From: Omnitrophica bacterium GWA2_52_8
GTDB lineage: Bacteria > Omnitrophota > Omnitrophia > Omnitrophales > Aquincolibacteriaceae
Assembly (NCBI GenBank): GCA_001804025.1
Contig: MHFC01000015.1
Span: forward strand, 17,245 to 23,571
Length of the DNA: 6,327 bases
Reading direction: 5' to 3'
Shown here piece after piece: positions 1 to 6,300 of the stretch; the first letter of the stretch is position 1; every line of letters starts with the position of its first letter. Made by a program: the position numbers and the translations under genes. The notes under the pieces were generated by a model. That model ran no database searches. It saw only the letters and a program-made list of their open reading frames with translations, and had not been told where the DNA came from.

Positions 1-760
<760 letters not shown>

Positions 761-770
761 GATTTTCCTT

Positions 771-2318
771 TTATTTGAGAAGGGATTCGATGTGTTTGTA
801 GAGAGGCACTTTTTCGATAAACCGGCGGTGTCCGACGGTCGCAACAGCCTGCGCACCGACGCAATTGCCGATAAACGAAATCGCCTCAGTCGGAATATTC
901 CGCGCGGCGCAAATCACGGTCAGTGCGAAATAGGCATCCCCGGCCCCCATGCGGTCGACGACCTTCACCGTCAGCGCCGGCACTTCCGTAAACCCTTCGT
1001 CCGCAGTATACGTAAGCGACCCGCGGTTTCCGCGCGTCACGGTAATACGCTTATAACCGTTGGATTCGGCAAAGGCCTTAATCATACTCTTGATGTCGCC
1101 GCGCCGGTCGCGCATCTCCATGCGCATTTCGTTTTCGGTCGTGCAGACATAGTCGACTTTCGGGTATTTTGTAATCGACTGATAGCCGACGTTGCCCGCG
1201 TTCGACTGGGCGTTGACGGCCAGGTATTTGGATTTGGAACAAAGTACGCCGATGGAAGCCGGAGTAAACATCCCATGACCGAAATCGAAGACCAGCACGA
1301 CGTCGTATTTCGGGATTTCCGTTTCAAGCGTTTTGCAAAGCGCCTTTTCGTCGCGGTCCGAAAGCGCGCCGTCGTTGATGTCATAAACGGCCATGAGTTT
1401 GGTGAAGAAATAATTTTCGATCATGCGGCGCTTCACGATTGTCGGCGAATCCTTGCGTTTGAGAAAATTGAGGTCGATATTCGAGGCCATGTTGTCGCGA
1501 ATAAACCGCTCGTGCGAATTCTTGTCGCCGAGAAATGTCACAAGCCCCACTTTTTTGCAGAAACTGGCCAGGTGATTGGCCACCGCAAGCGTGCCGCCCA
1601 GGAAATGCTCGGTCGACAGGCGTTTGACGGCCAGCATCGGCTCTTTCGAGGACTTGCCCATGGCCTCGCAGTATTGGTATTCATCGATAATCGCTTCTCC
1701 GACCACGAGCACTTTGAGATCCCCGGCACCGTCGAGAAAATTGAAAATATCGGCAGAGGAAAACCGCGAACGGAAGTCGTTCAGGAATCCCTCGACTTCT
1801 TTAGGAAACATGTTGAAATGACGGTTGAGAAGATTTGTGGAGGAAAACGTGATGTCTTCGGTAAAAACGATTTCGCCGCCGACTGCTTTGACAGCCTCCT
1901 CTTCCTCGAGAATGCCGCCCGTATAGTCCTTGCTCTTGTTTTTAAAATCCGGCCCTTTCACATAAAAATCCGGCTTGATTGTCTTGATCGCCTCGGTCGC
2001 GCGCGGCGAACAGCTGACAGCCAGAAAATCCACACAGTCGAGCGCCGCCATCGCTTCCAGACGCAGCTGCTGCGGGAATGCCGGGCGGTGCGGGCCCTTG
2101 TTGACATGGCGGTCTTCGGTGAGAGTCACCACAAGAATATCGCCGAGACGTTTAGCTTCCTGCAGATGGCGGATGTGTCCGATATGAAGCAGGTCAAAAA
2201 CACCGTGGCACTGCACGATCTTTTTGCCCTGCTCCTTCAGCCGCGCGACCTCTTTGGCAAGTTCCTCGAGGCTGAAAATTTTCGCTTCCCCGGATTGCTT
2301 AAGTGCTGAGTCTTCCAC
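771..2318 (-). CDS. Bifunctional nucleotidyltransferase / PfkB sugar kinase, HldE-like with swapped domains
   Basis: The 515-residue protein joins two enzymes of activated-heptose synthesis. Residues about 33-165 form an RfaE/HldE-type nucleotidyltransferase: CHGVFDLLHIGH (37-48) carries the HxGH signature, followed by VKGPDF (120-125) and an ISTT-like FSSTNLLNR (158-166). Residues about 200-515 form a PfkB/ribokinase-family kinase, with GGTLAVANHLA (241-251) and DRMGAGD (455-461), where D461 should be the catalytic base. In E. coli HldE the kinase comes first, so the order here is reversed. By analogy the kinase phosphorylates a heptose 7-phosphate at C1 and the other domain adds a nucleotide. 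The nucleotide (ADP, CDP or other) and the exact sugar are not visible. Translation appears to start at a GTG at 2318. A TAA lies in frame 9 bases before it, and AGGGGA is at 2329-2334, a rather long spacing. It follows an epimerase by 68 bases and precedes the SIS isomerase by 10. Confidence 0.88.
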   Translation of the reverse strand: MEDSALKQSGEAKIFSLEELAKEVARLKEQGKKIVQCHGVFDLLHIGHIRHLQEAKRLGDILVVTLTEDRHVNKGPHRPAFPQQLRLEAMAALDCVDFLAVSCSPRATEAIKTIKPDFYVKGPDFKNKSKDYTGGILEEEEAVKAVGGEIVFTEDITFSSTNLLNRHFNMFPKEVEGFLNDFRSRFSSADIFNFLDGAGDLKVLVVGEAIIDEYQYCEAMGKSSKEPMLAVKRLSTEHFLGGTLAVANHLASFCKKVGLVTFLGDKNSHERFIRDNMASNIDLNFLKRKDSPTIVKRRMIENYFFTKLMAVYDINDGALSDRDEKALCKTLETEIPKYDVVLVFDFGHGMFTPASIGVLCSKSKYLAVNAQSNAGNVGYQSITKYPKVDYVCTTENEMRMEMRDRRGDIKSMIKAFAESNGYKRITVTRGNRGSLTYTADEGFTEVPALTVKVVDRMGAGDAYFALTVICAARNIPTEAISFIGNCVGAQAVATVGHRRFIEKVPLYKHIESLLK

Positions 2319-2357
2319 GTTTTCTTATTCCCCTGTTTCGTATTGACCGTCAGGCCG

Positions 2358-2376
2358 CCGGCATCCAAAATGCCGG
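2358..2376 (-). other. Intergenic hairpin between epimerase and kinase genes
   Basis: A perfect 7-bp inverted repeat (CCGGCAT / ATGCCGG) with a 5-base loop lies in the 68-base gap between the 336-residue epimerase and the fused kinase gene. Neither strand has a T-run after it, so it is not a canonical intrinsic terminator. It could be a processing or attenuation point, or could stabilise the 3' end of the upstream message. Its effect on the operon is unknown. Confidence 0.45.
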
Positions 2377-2386
2377 ACACCCGTAA

Positions 2387-3397
2387 CTACCTTCGCGTTC
2401 CGGCCTTCTCCGCCCCAAGATATTTAAACCAATCACGCGTCGCTTCGGCAATCGAGCTCTCATCCCATACCGGGGCTTCACGCCAATAATCGATATGTTT
2501 GAGCATTTCGGCCACCCCTTTTTCAAAAGACACTTCCGGCTTCCAACCCAGCAGTCTTCCGATCTTTGAGGTGTCGGCAAAAGTACAGTCCGGCTCCCCC
2601 GGCCGTTTCGGGATGTACGTTATCTCCCCGCCGAGAAGCTCCACAAGCCGGTTCACGCTGTACGTGCCACCTGACCCGACATTCATGATTTCGCCGGCCA
2701 GATCCGATCCAGCGGCCTTCACGATCGCGTCCGCGACGTCGCTCACATAAGTAAAATCGCGCGTTTGTTTTCCGTCGCCTACAACGGTAAACGGCTTGCC
2801 TGCAAGTTTCTGTGCAAGAAAAACTCCGAAGACGGCCCCGTAAGTTCCTGATGTCCGCGAACGCGGGCCATAGACATTAAAAAACCTGAGCGACACTGCC
2901 GGCAGTTTATAAACCGTATGCCAGTGCATCACGGCCTGTTCGCCCGCATACTTCGTCCATGCATAGGGATACTGCGGCCGTATGGGCTCTGACTCGGGCG
3001 TCGGAAACCGTTCCGCGAGTCCGTAACACGATGAGGATGCCGCATAAACCAGCCGCTTCACACCCGCAAGACGGCTTGCTTCAAGTACCGAAGCCGTCCC
3101 GGTCACATTCGCGCGGTAATAATCCAGCGGCCGTTCGATCGATGGCACGATATCAGCCAAGGCTGCCAGATGAAAGACCCAGTCCTGGCCCGCAAAATAC
3201 GGACGGATGCTGTCAAAATCCGATGCGTCGGCTTGATGCAGACTCAGGTTCGGGTGATTTTTATGATGTGCCAGATTCTGCGGACGGCCCGTTGAATAAT
3301 TGTCCAACACCGTAACTTTACAGCCGTCCGATAACAATCGGTCGACCAGATGACTGCCGATAAACCCGGCGCCTCCGGTGACCAGAGCTTTTTTCAT
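2387..3397 (-). CDS. UDP-hexose 4-epimerase-like NAD-dependent epimerase (extended SDR)
   Basis: The 336-residue protein is a full-length extended short-chain dehydrogenase close to the GalE/WbpP type. It has the NAD-binding GGAGFIG (8-14), an acidic D32 after the second strand that favours NAD, and the active-site run SSSCYG (121-126) ahead of Y145 and K149 in YAWTK. It also has the structural motif RFFNVYGPRS (171-180) and DGKQTRDFTYVSDVADA (208-224), typical of nucleotide-sugar epimerases. It should oxidise and re-reduce C4 of a UDP-sugar in the cytoplasm. Whether this is UDP-Glc, UDP-GlcNAc or a uronic acid cannot be told. The ATG at 3397 starts directly with MKKALVTGG, as expected for the family, with an AAAGGAA ribosome site about 11 bases upstream. 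It is the first gene after a promoter at 3491-3519 and probably leads the surface-sugar operon. A 4,6-dehydratase is less likely given the GalE-like motifs. Confidence 0.88.
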   Translation of the reverse strand: MKKALVTGGAGFIGSHLVDRLLSDGCKVTVLDNYSTGRPQNLAHHKNHPNLSLHQADASDFDSIRPYFAGQDWVFHLAALADIVPSIERPLDYYRANVTGTASVLEASRLAGVKRLVYAASSSCYGLAERFPTPESEPIRPQYPYAWTKYAGEQAVMHWHTVYKLPAVSLRFFNVYGPRSRTSGTYGAVFGVFLAQKLAGKPFTVVGDGKQTRDFTYVSDVADAIVKAAGSDLAGEIMNVGSGGTYSVNRLVELLGGEITYIPKRPGEPDCTFADTSKIGRLLGWKPEVSFEKGVAEMLKHIDYWREAPVWDESSIAEATRDWFKYLGAEKAGTRR

Positions 3398-3437
3398 GAA
3401 TGCGGAATTCCTTTGAACGGATTTAGGAGACGATAAT

Positions 3438-3480
3438 CCAAGACGCCGCTTGGGTTTACTGCATCCCGGCTGCCTCGGGA
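3438..3480 (-). other. 5' leader with two small hairpins ahead of the epimerase gene
   Basis: The predicted transcript leader is about 87 bases long. It can fold TCCCG/CGGGA (3464-3480, 5 bp, loop 7) and then CCAAG/CTTGG (3438-3453, 5 bp, loop 6). No known riboswitch consensus is recognised and no T-run follows. The stems are short and may be chance in GC-rich sequence. Confidence 0.25.
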
Positions 3481-3490
3481 ACGAGCGGGA

Positions 3491-3519
3491 ATTATATTAT
3501 AATTCGGGCCTGCTTACAA
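3491..3519 (-). promoter_or_regulatory. Sigma70-type promoter of the surface-sugar operon
   Basis: Reading the minus strand, TTGTAA (3519-3514, 4 of 6 match to TTGACA) is followed after exactly 17 bases by TATAAT (3496-3491, 6 of 6). A second overlapping TATAAT starts 5 bases earlier. The start of transcription would be near 3484, giving a leader of about 87 bases before the epimerase ATG at 3397. This is the best promoter-like sequence in the window and sits in the right place for the four-gene operon. Confidence 0.7.
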
Positions 3520-3575
3520 GCCCACCTGCCGGAGAGACCTTATTATGGAGGGACTCAGCAAATTCGCAGTTTTTT

Positions 3576-3630
3576 AATATTATCATAACCTATTCATAAT
3601 ATTCATGTTATGACAATAGTATTTGCTATT
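3576..3630. repeat. AT-rich cluster of overlapping inverted repeats
   Basis: Three dyads sit side by side in the 308-base gap (3398-3705). These are AATATTAT/ATAATATT (3576-3583 with 3596-3603), TCATAAC/GTTATGA (3583-3589 with 3607-3613) and AATAG/CTATT (3615-3619 with 3626-3630). The first two overlap and exclude each other as hairpins. No T-run makes either an intrinsic terminator for the EEP gene that ends at 3706. The island lies about 57-110 bases upstream of the operon's -35 box, so it could bind a regulator or act as an AT-rich upstream element. No gene is seen in the gap. Confidence 0.5.
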
Positions 3631-3705
3631 TCAGGAATGGGCTGGAAATCGGAACGGCAGATAATCCGCCCTTGGAGAATGAGAACAAAAAATGTATCCC
3701 CCCTT

Positions 3706-5382
3706 TCAGTTTTTCATGCCCGGTTCTTTAAACGGCAGGTCGACCACGCTCGGATGATGGTCGGAAATCTGGGTTTTCAGGCTCGTATTCATTTCCGCAA
3801 GCGTCTCGGCAAAGTGCGGCGCAAACCTGTAGGCGCCCTGAAAATCATCGGGGTCTTTGAGAAAATCAGACTTCACAAAAATCCAATCCAGCCGGTATTT
3901 GCCGATCCAAGGCCCCAGGGGCCGTTTAACGCTGAAGGTCGTTTTAAATCCTTTGAAGTCCCTCTCGTTTGAATTCGCGAGCGTCCCGTCATTGCCGTTG
4001 ACGGACCGGGCTTTGTCGCCGCGAAAATCAAAAACCCCGCCGTCCGAAAACCGGAAGGCACGGATGTTGTCAAAAAGTCCCTTGATTTTGTTCGGCGCAA
4101 TCACGGGAATGTCTTTTGCCGTAGGGTCCTGAAAATTCTTCGTGAAACTGCCGAAAAAACGCGACGCATTCACCGCCAGGGCATGCGGCGAAAGATAGGT
4201 CACGGCCGCAGAAAACCATGTCGTGGGATTTTCGACCGTCCGTTTGGCTGTCCGTGTCACGGAAGTCGGGCTCAGGTCCTGCGAGGTGGAATTAAAGTCC
4301 CCGGCCAGGCTCACGGGATTTTTAATTTTGCGGATGTATTTCAGGATCTCGAGCATCTGGCGCGTGCGGTCTTCCGGGCGGCATTTGATTTCCAGATGAA
4401 CATTAATCACGGTCAGGGTCCGGCCCGGGAGGTCCGGAACGTCGAGGTCAACGCGGAAGAAAATGCGGCCGCCTTTTTTGACCTCACGCGTGATTTCATT
4501 TTCAAAAACCTGCCGAGACCCGAAGCGTCGGCTTTTTTCCAGGAAAGTAATTTTTTCTTTTTCCTGTTTGTACCAGTCATACGGCTGCGTCTTGAGCTGA
4601 AAAACGCGGGCTCTTTTGATGGGGTAGCGCGACAGCACGGCCGACCCGAAGACCCCTTTGTATTTTCCGGGGTCCGCCGCAAAATGCCGGGTCGCTTCGG
4701 TGTCTTCGGTCCCGTCGTCAAACAGGATTTTTTCGGCGCCGAGAATCACCGGGTCGATCTCGAGTTGTTCGGCGCCGAACGCATAATTCATGTCGAGCGC
4801 CTTGGCCAGGTCCCGGGCCGCATCGACATAGTTTGAGCGCTTCACCCCGATGTCCATTTCCTGCAGGATCAAGACATCGGCCTCTGCCAGCCGGTTCCGC
4901 TGACCGAGTACCTGCTCGCGGTCAGGAGACCCCGGCGGCGCCGCGCCCGGATCAAGCATCCCGATAAAATCTTTTTCGGACTTGAAAAGCCGGACGGCTT
5001 CGGCAATGTGGTATGACTTTTCGATGTTCCAGCTGGCGACGCGCAGATAAGCGCCGATCTCAGGACTTGAAGGCCGGACCGGCCGGGCCTTGCGGTAGTA
5101 AGCGCCGTTATCGATGACCGGCGTACTCCAGAATTTTTGCAGCTTGGCTTGCAGCAGCCACGGCGTTTTGGGGCTCCGGGCCAAAAGTTTTAACTCGCTG
5201 AAGCTGAGAAACGCGGGTTCCTGATGACGGACATAACGCTTGGCTGATGTGTCAAATCCGGTCTCGAGGGCCGGATTGACGATCAAAGAATACCGGCTGA
5301 GCCCCAGAACGAGCGCGATAAAAACAAGCGTCCCGATCATAATGGGCTTACCCGTGTCTTCGAACAAACTTTGAGGTCTCAT
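3706..5382 (-). CDS. Endonuclease/exonuclease/phosphatase (EEP) family protein with N-terminal membrane anchor
   Basis: The 558-residue protein belongs to the EEP (DNase I / exonuclease III / inositol-phosphatase-like) superfamily of metal-dependent phosphoesterases. The ordered core motifs are SWNIEKS (117-123, metal/active-site N119), LQEMD (173-177, E175 as metal ligand), SAVLSRYPI (247-255), NVHLE (327-331), LAGDFNS (359-365, D362 and N364), LDWIFVK (498-504) and ISDHHPS (539-545, D541-H542). The catalytic set is complete. A hydrophobic stretch at about 15-35 is probably a signal anchor, so the enzyme domain may be outside the cytoplasm; topology is not certain. The protein is longer than usual. 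There are inserts around 205-245 and about 130 residues between GDFNS and LDWI, so the substrate (nucleic acid, phospholipid or sugar phosphate) cannot be named. The ATG at 5382 has GGAGG 4 bases upstream. It follows the small secreted protein gene by 26 bases and is probably cotranscribed with it. Confidence 0.85.
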   Translation of the reverse strand: MRPQSLFEDTGKPIMIGTLVFIALVLGLSRYSLIVNPALETGFDTSAKRYVRHQEPAFLSFSELKLLARSPKTPWLLQAKLQKFWSTPVIDNGAYYRKARPVRPSSPEIGAYLRVASWNIEKSYHIAEAVRLFKSEKDFIGMLDPGAAPPGSPDREQVLGQRNRLAEADVLILQEMDIGVKRSNYVDAARDLAKALDMNYAFGAEQLEIDPVILGAEKILFDDGTEDTEATRHFAADPGKYKGVFGSAVLSRYPIKRARVFQLKTQPYDWYKQEKEKITFLEKSRRFGSRQVFENEITREVKKGGRIFFRVDLDVPDLPGRTLTVINVHLEIKCRPEDRTRQMLEILKYIRKIKNPVSLAGDFNSTSQDLSPTSVTRTAKRTVENPTTWFSAAVTYLSPHALAVNASRFFGSFTKNFQDPTAKDIPVIAPNKIKGLFDNIRAFRFSDGGVFDFRGDKARSVNGNDGTLANSNERDFKGFKTTFSVKRPLGPWIGKYRLDWIFVKSDFLKDPDDFQGAYRFAPHFAETLAEMNTSLKTQISDHHPSVVDLPFKEPGMKN

Positions 5383-5408
5383 GAAACCTCCGGCTTATTT
5401 TGTCCGGA

Positions 5409-5792
5409 TCACGAGTACCGGACCCCTTCTTTTTCCCACACATACTCGGGCTTGACCAGCGGCCCTTTATTTTCATCGGGAAAATCAAACGGACAAGTCA
5501 GGATATCCACGACGCCCGCTCCCAAACGGACCACGGCGCTTCCCAAACCTTTGACCAGCCCCACCGTCCACCCATGAAGGAGCGTTTGTTCATTGCTCGT
5601 AATCTGGATGGACCGCGCAATCTCAACCGGAGATGAAATCACATTAAGTGCGCCCCGTTTTAATTTGCTTGTCCAGGTGTACTCCGGTGCCTGCGCATCC
5701 GTTTCGGCCGCCACAGCCAAACCCCCGCCGCACAACAATAAAAAAAGCAAAAAAAAGACTGCCGTTCGCTGCTGCCAATAAATGGTTTGCAT
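5409..5792 (-). CDS. Small exported protein, TIGR04073-like (exosortase system-associated family)
   Basis: The 127-residue protein begins with a signal peptide: MQTIYWQQRT, then a hydrophobic run VFFLLFLLL, then GGGLAVAAE, with likely cleavage near AVA-A (about 28-29). The Cys at 21 is preceded by Leu, so it is not a good lipobox. The mature part carries two signatures I associate with TIGR04073: KLKRGALNVISSPVEI (43-58), and GLVKGLGSAVVRL (78-90) leading to VVDILTCPFDFP (94-105). It ends with PEYVWE. The family is known from bacteria with exosortase/PEP-CTERM sorting but its biochemical role is undefined. No exosortase or PEP-CTERM protein is in this window. The ATG at 5792 is preferred because AGGGAG lies 7 bases upstream (5800-5805); a TTG nine codons earlier lacks such a site. 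The gene precedes the EEP protein by 26 bases. The family call rests on remembered motifs. Confidence 0.75.
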   Translation of the reverse strand: MQTIYWQQRTAVFFLLFLLLCGGGLAVAAETDAQAPEYTWTSKLKRGALNVISSPVEIARSIQITSNEQTLLHGWTVGLVKGLGSAVVRLGAGVVDILTCPFDFPDENKGPLVKPEYVWEKEGVRYS

Positions 5793-5845
5793 CGGACCGC
5801 TCCCTTTTTTATGAAACAAGACAACGATGGGTTGAAATACCTAAG

Positions 5846-5870
5846 ATCATAATGGCATACAATATGCCAA
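5846..5870 (-). promoter_or_regulatory. Operator-like palindrome and weak promoter upstream of the exported-protein gene
   Basis: A perfect dyad TGGCATA-TTG-TATGCCA (minus strand, 5869-5853) is followed at once by TATGAT (5851-5846, 5 of 6 to TATAAT). No good -35 box lies 16-18 bases upstream of TATGAT, which suggests an activator-dependent or poorly defined promoter. TTGGCA (5870-5865) is a 5 of 6 match to TTGACA but is only 13 bases away. The dyad lies about 60 bases before the ATG at 5792 and could be bound by a dimeric regulator. Confidence 0.4.
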
Positions 5871-5940
5871 AATACTGGCTATTTTTCCGCTTATAAAAAG
5901 TTCTGCGGAGCCCACTTGAAAGAAAATGTACGGAAATCGC

Positions 5941-5975
5941 GTCGACCGGTGTCCGCAAAATCGGACACCGGGGAC
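5941..5975. repeat. Long perfect palindrome (REP-like hairpin)
   Basis: CCGGTGTCCG (5946-5955) pairs perfectly with CGGACACCGG (5962-5971) around a 6-base loop. The stem extends by GTC/GAC (5941-5943 with 5973-5975) across a small asymmetric internal loop. No T-run follows on either strand, so it is not an intrinsic terminator. The compact GC-rich, AT-looped shape resembles REP-type extragenic palindromes. Only one copy occurs in the window, so a repeated nature is not shown. Confidence 0.5.
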
Positions 5976-6048
5976 TATACCGCGGTCTCTTGAAACCCGC
6001 CCTCGCCCGTCCGAGCTTCGGCAAGGTCCGTCCTGCGCGCCCGCCAGA

Positions 6049-6104
6049 GACGGCATCCCGCCAAACATCACGGCGAGACTCGCCATGATTTGTGGCGGCA
6101 CGTC
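6049..6104 (-). other. Imperfect long stem-loop, better paired as minus-strand RNA
   Basis: The arms 6049-6076 and 6080-6104 surround a 3-base loop. The pairs include GGCGA/TCGCC next to the loop, then ATCA/TGAT, CGCCA/TGGCG and GACG/CGTC further out. The one non-Watson-Crick position in the inner ten pairs is C·A on the plus strand but U·G on the minus strand. The inner hairpin is therefore continuous only as minus-strand RNA. It sits in the 424-base gene-free stretch 5793-6216. No known RNA family is recognised. Confidence 0.35.
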
Positions 6105-6108
6105 CGAA

Positions 6109-6156
6109 GCAGAAGACTTAGCGCATTCATCCCCGTGCCTGCACGGGATCTTCTGC
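6109..6156. other. Nested inverted repeats (two-stem structure)
   Basis: An outer 8-bp perfect repeat GCAGAAGA (6109-6116) / TCTTCTGC (6149-6156) encloses an inner hairpin CCCGTG/CACGGG (6132-6137 with 6142-6147). The inner stem can extend by AT/AT past a bulged C. Alternative pairings also exist, such as GCCTGC with GCAGGC. Together with the hairpins at 5941-5975 and 6049-6104 it makes this stretch richer in secondary structure than ordinary intergenic DNA. Function is unknown. Confidence 0.35.
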
Positions 6157-6163
6157 GCAGGCG

Positions 6164-6210
6164 GATAAAAAAAGCGGCGGCCGTTTCTTTGACGGCTGCC
6201 GCCTTTTATC
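6164..6210 (-). terminator. Intrinsic terminator downstream of the tRNA-Arg remnant (possibly bidirectional)
   Basis: GCGGCGGCCGT (6174-6184) and ACGGCTGCCGC (6192-6202) form an 11-bp stem with a 7-base loop. Read on the minus strand the stem is followed by seven T (6173-6167) but contains one A·C mismatch. On the plus strand the mismatch becomes G·U and CTTTTATC follows. The flanks GATAAAA and TTTTATC are also complementary. It lies 7 bases beyond the tRNA discriminator base, the usual place for a tRNA terminator, and would shield the genes to the left. Confidence 0.75.
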
Positions 6211-6216
6211 AAAATT

Positions 6217-6259
6217 TGCGCCCGGTAGGAGTTGAACCTGCAACCTTCTGATCCGTAGT
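6217..6259 (-). pseudogene. 3' half of tRNA-Arg(ACG), probable attachment-site remnant
   Basis: From 6258 down to 6217 the minus strand reads as positions 32-73 of a bacterial tRNA-Arg. The anticodon loop CTACGGA has anticodon ACG at 6256-6254. It is followed by stem strand TCAGA, variable AGGTT, T-arm GCAGG-TTCAACT-CCTAC, acceptor strand CGGGCGC and discriminator A. CCA is not encoded. Upstream of the anticodon loop the expected TCTGA stem strand, D-arm and 5' acceptor strand are absent; the sequence reads GAATGTA instead. The T-stem has a C·A mismatch, as expected for a copy no longer under selection. This is the usual product of tyrosine-integrase insertion into a tRNA anticodon loop. The displaced 3' end keeps the native terminator, and the element with the rebuilt intact gene would lie to the right. 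Confidence 0.75.
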
Positions 6260-6270
6260 TACATTCAGGC

Positions 6271-6300
6271 GTTTTATCTTGTTTTATGCTGTTTTGTAAC
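6271..6300. repeat. Three phased GTTTT(A/G)T direct repeats next to the tRNA remnant
   Basis: Three 10-base units begin at 6271, 6281 and 6291: GTTTTATCTT, GTTTTATGCT and GTTTTGTAAC. The T-tracts recur once per helical turn, which can bend DNA. They sit 12 bases beyond the tRNA fragment, on the side where an integrated element would be. The flanking AGTTACA (6257-6263) and TGTAACT (6295-6301) form an inverted repeat around them. Integrase or accessory-factor binding is possible. The copy number is small and the function is inferred. Confidence 0.4.

Noticed and set aside
761..856. A 32-residue N-terminal extension of the SIS isomerase.
   Set aside because: It would lie over the end of the upstream gene and lacks similarity to the family. 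The ATG at 760 has a good ribosome site and gives the normal GmhA length.
2358..2376. The intergenic hairpin as an intrinsic terminator splitting the operon.
   Set aside because: No T-run follows on either strand, and no promoter was recognised before the next gene.
5730..5792. The exported protein as a lipoprotein, with Cys at residue 21.
   Set aside because: The residues before the Cys are Leu-Leu-Leu, so the small residue needed just before the lipobox Cys is missing; an ordinary signal-peptidase site follows.
6126..6152. On the minus strand, CCCGTGCAGGCACGGGGATGAA resembles a type I-E CRISPR repeat.
   Set aside because: Only one copy exists in the window. There are no regularly spaced repeats or cas genes, and the hairpin is explained as part of a local nested inverted repeat.
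5847..6212. A 121-codon open frame on the minus strand in the intergenic stretch.
   Set aside because: It starts inside the terminator and runs through all the hairpins. Its translation is rich in Gly, Arg and Ser with no motif, and no proper ribosome site is seen.
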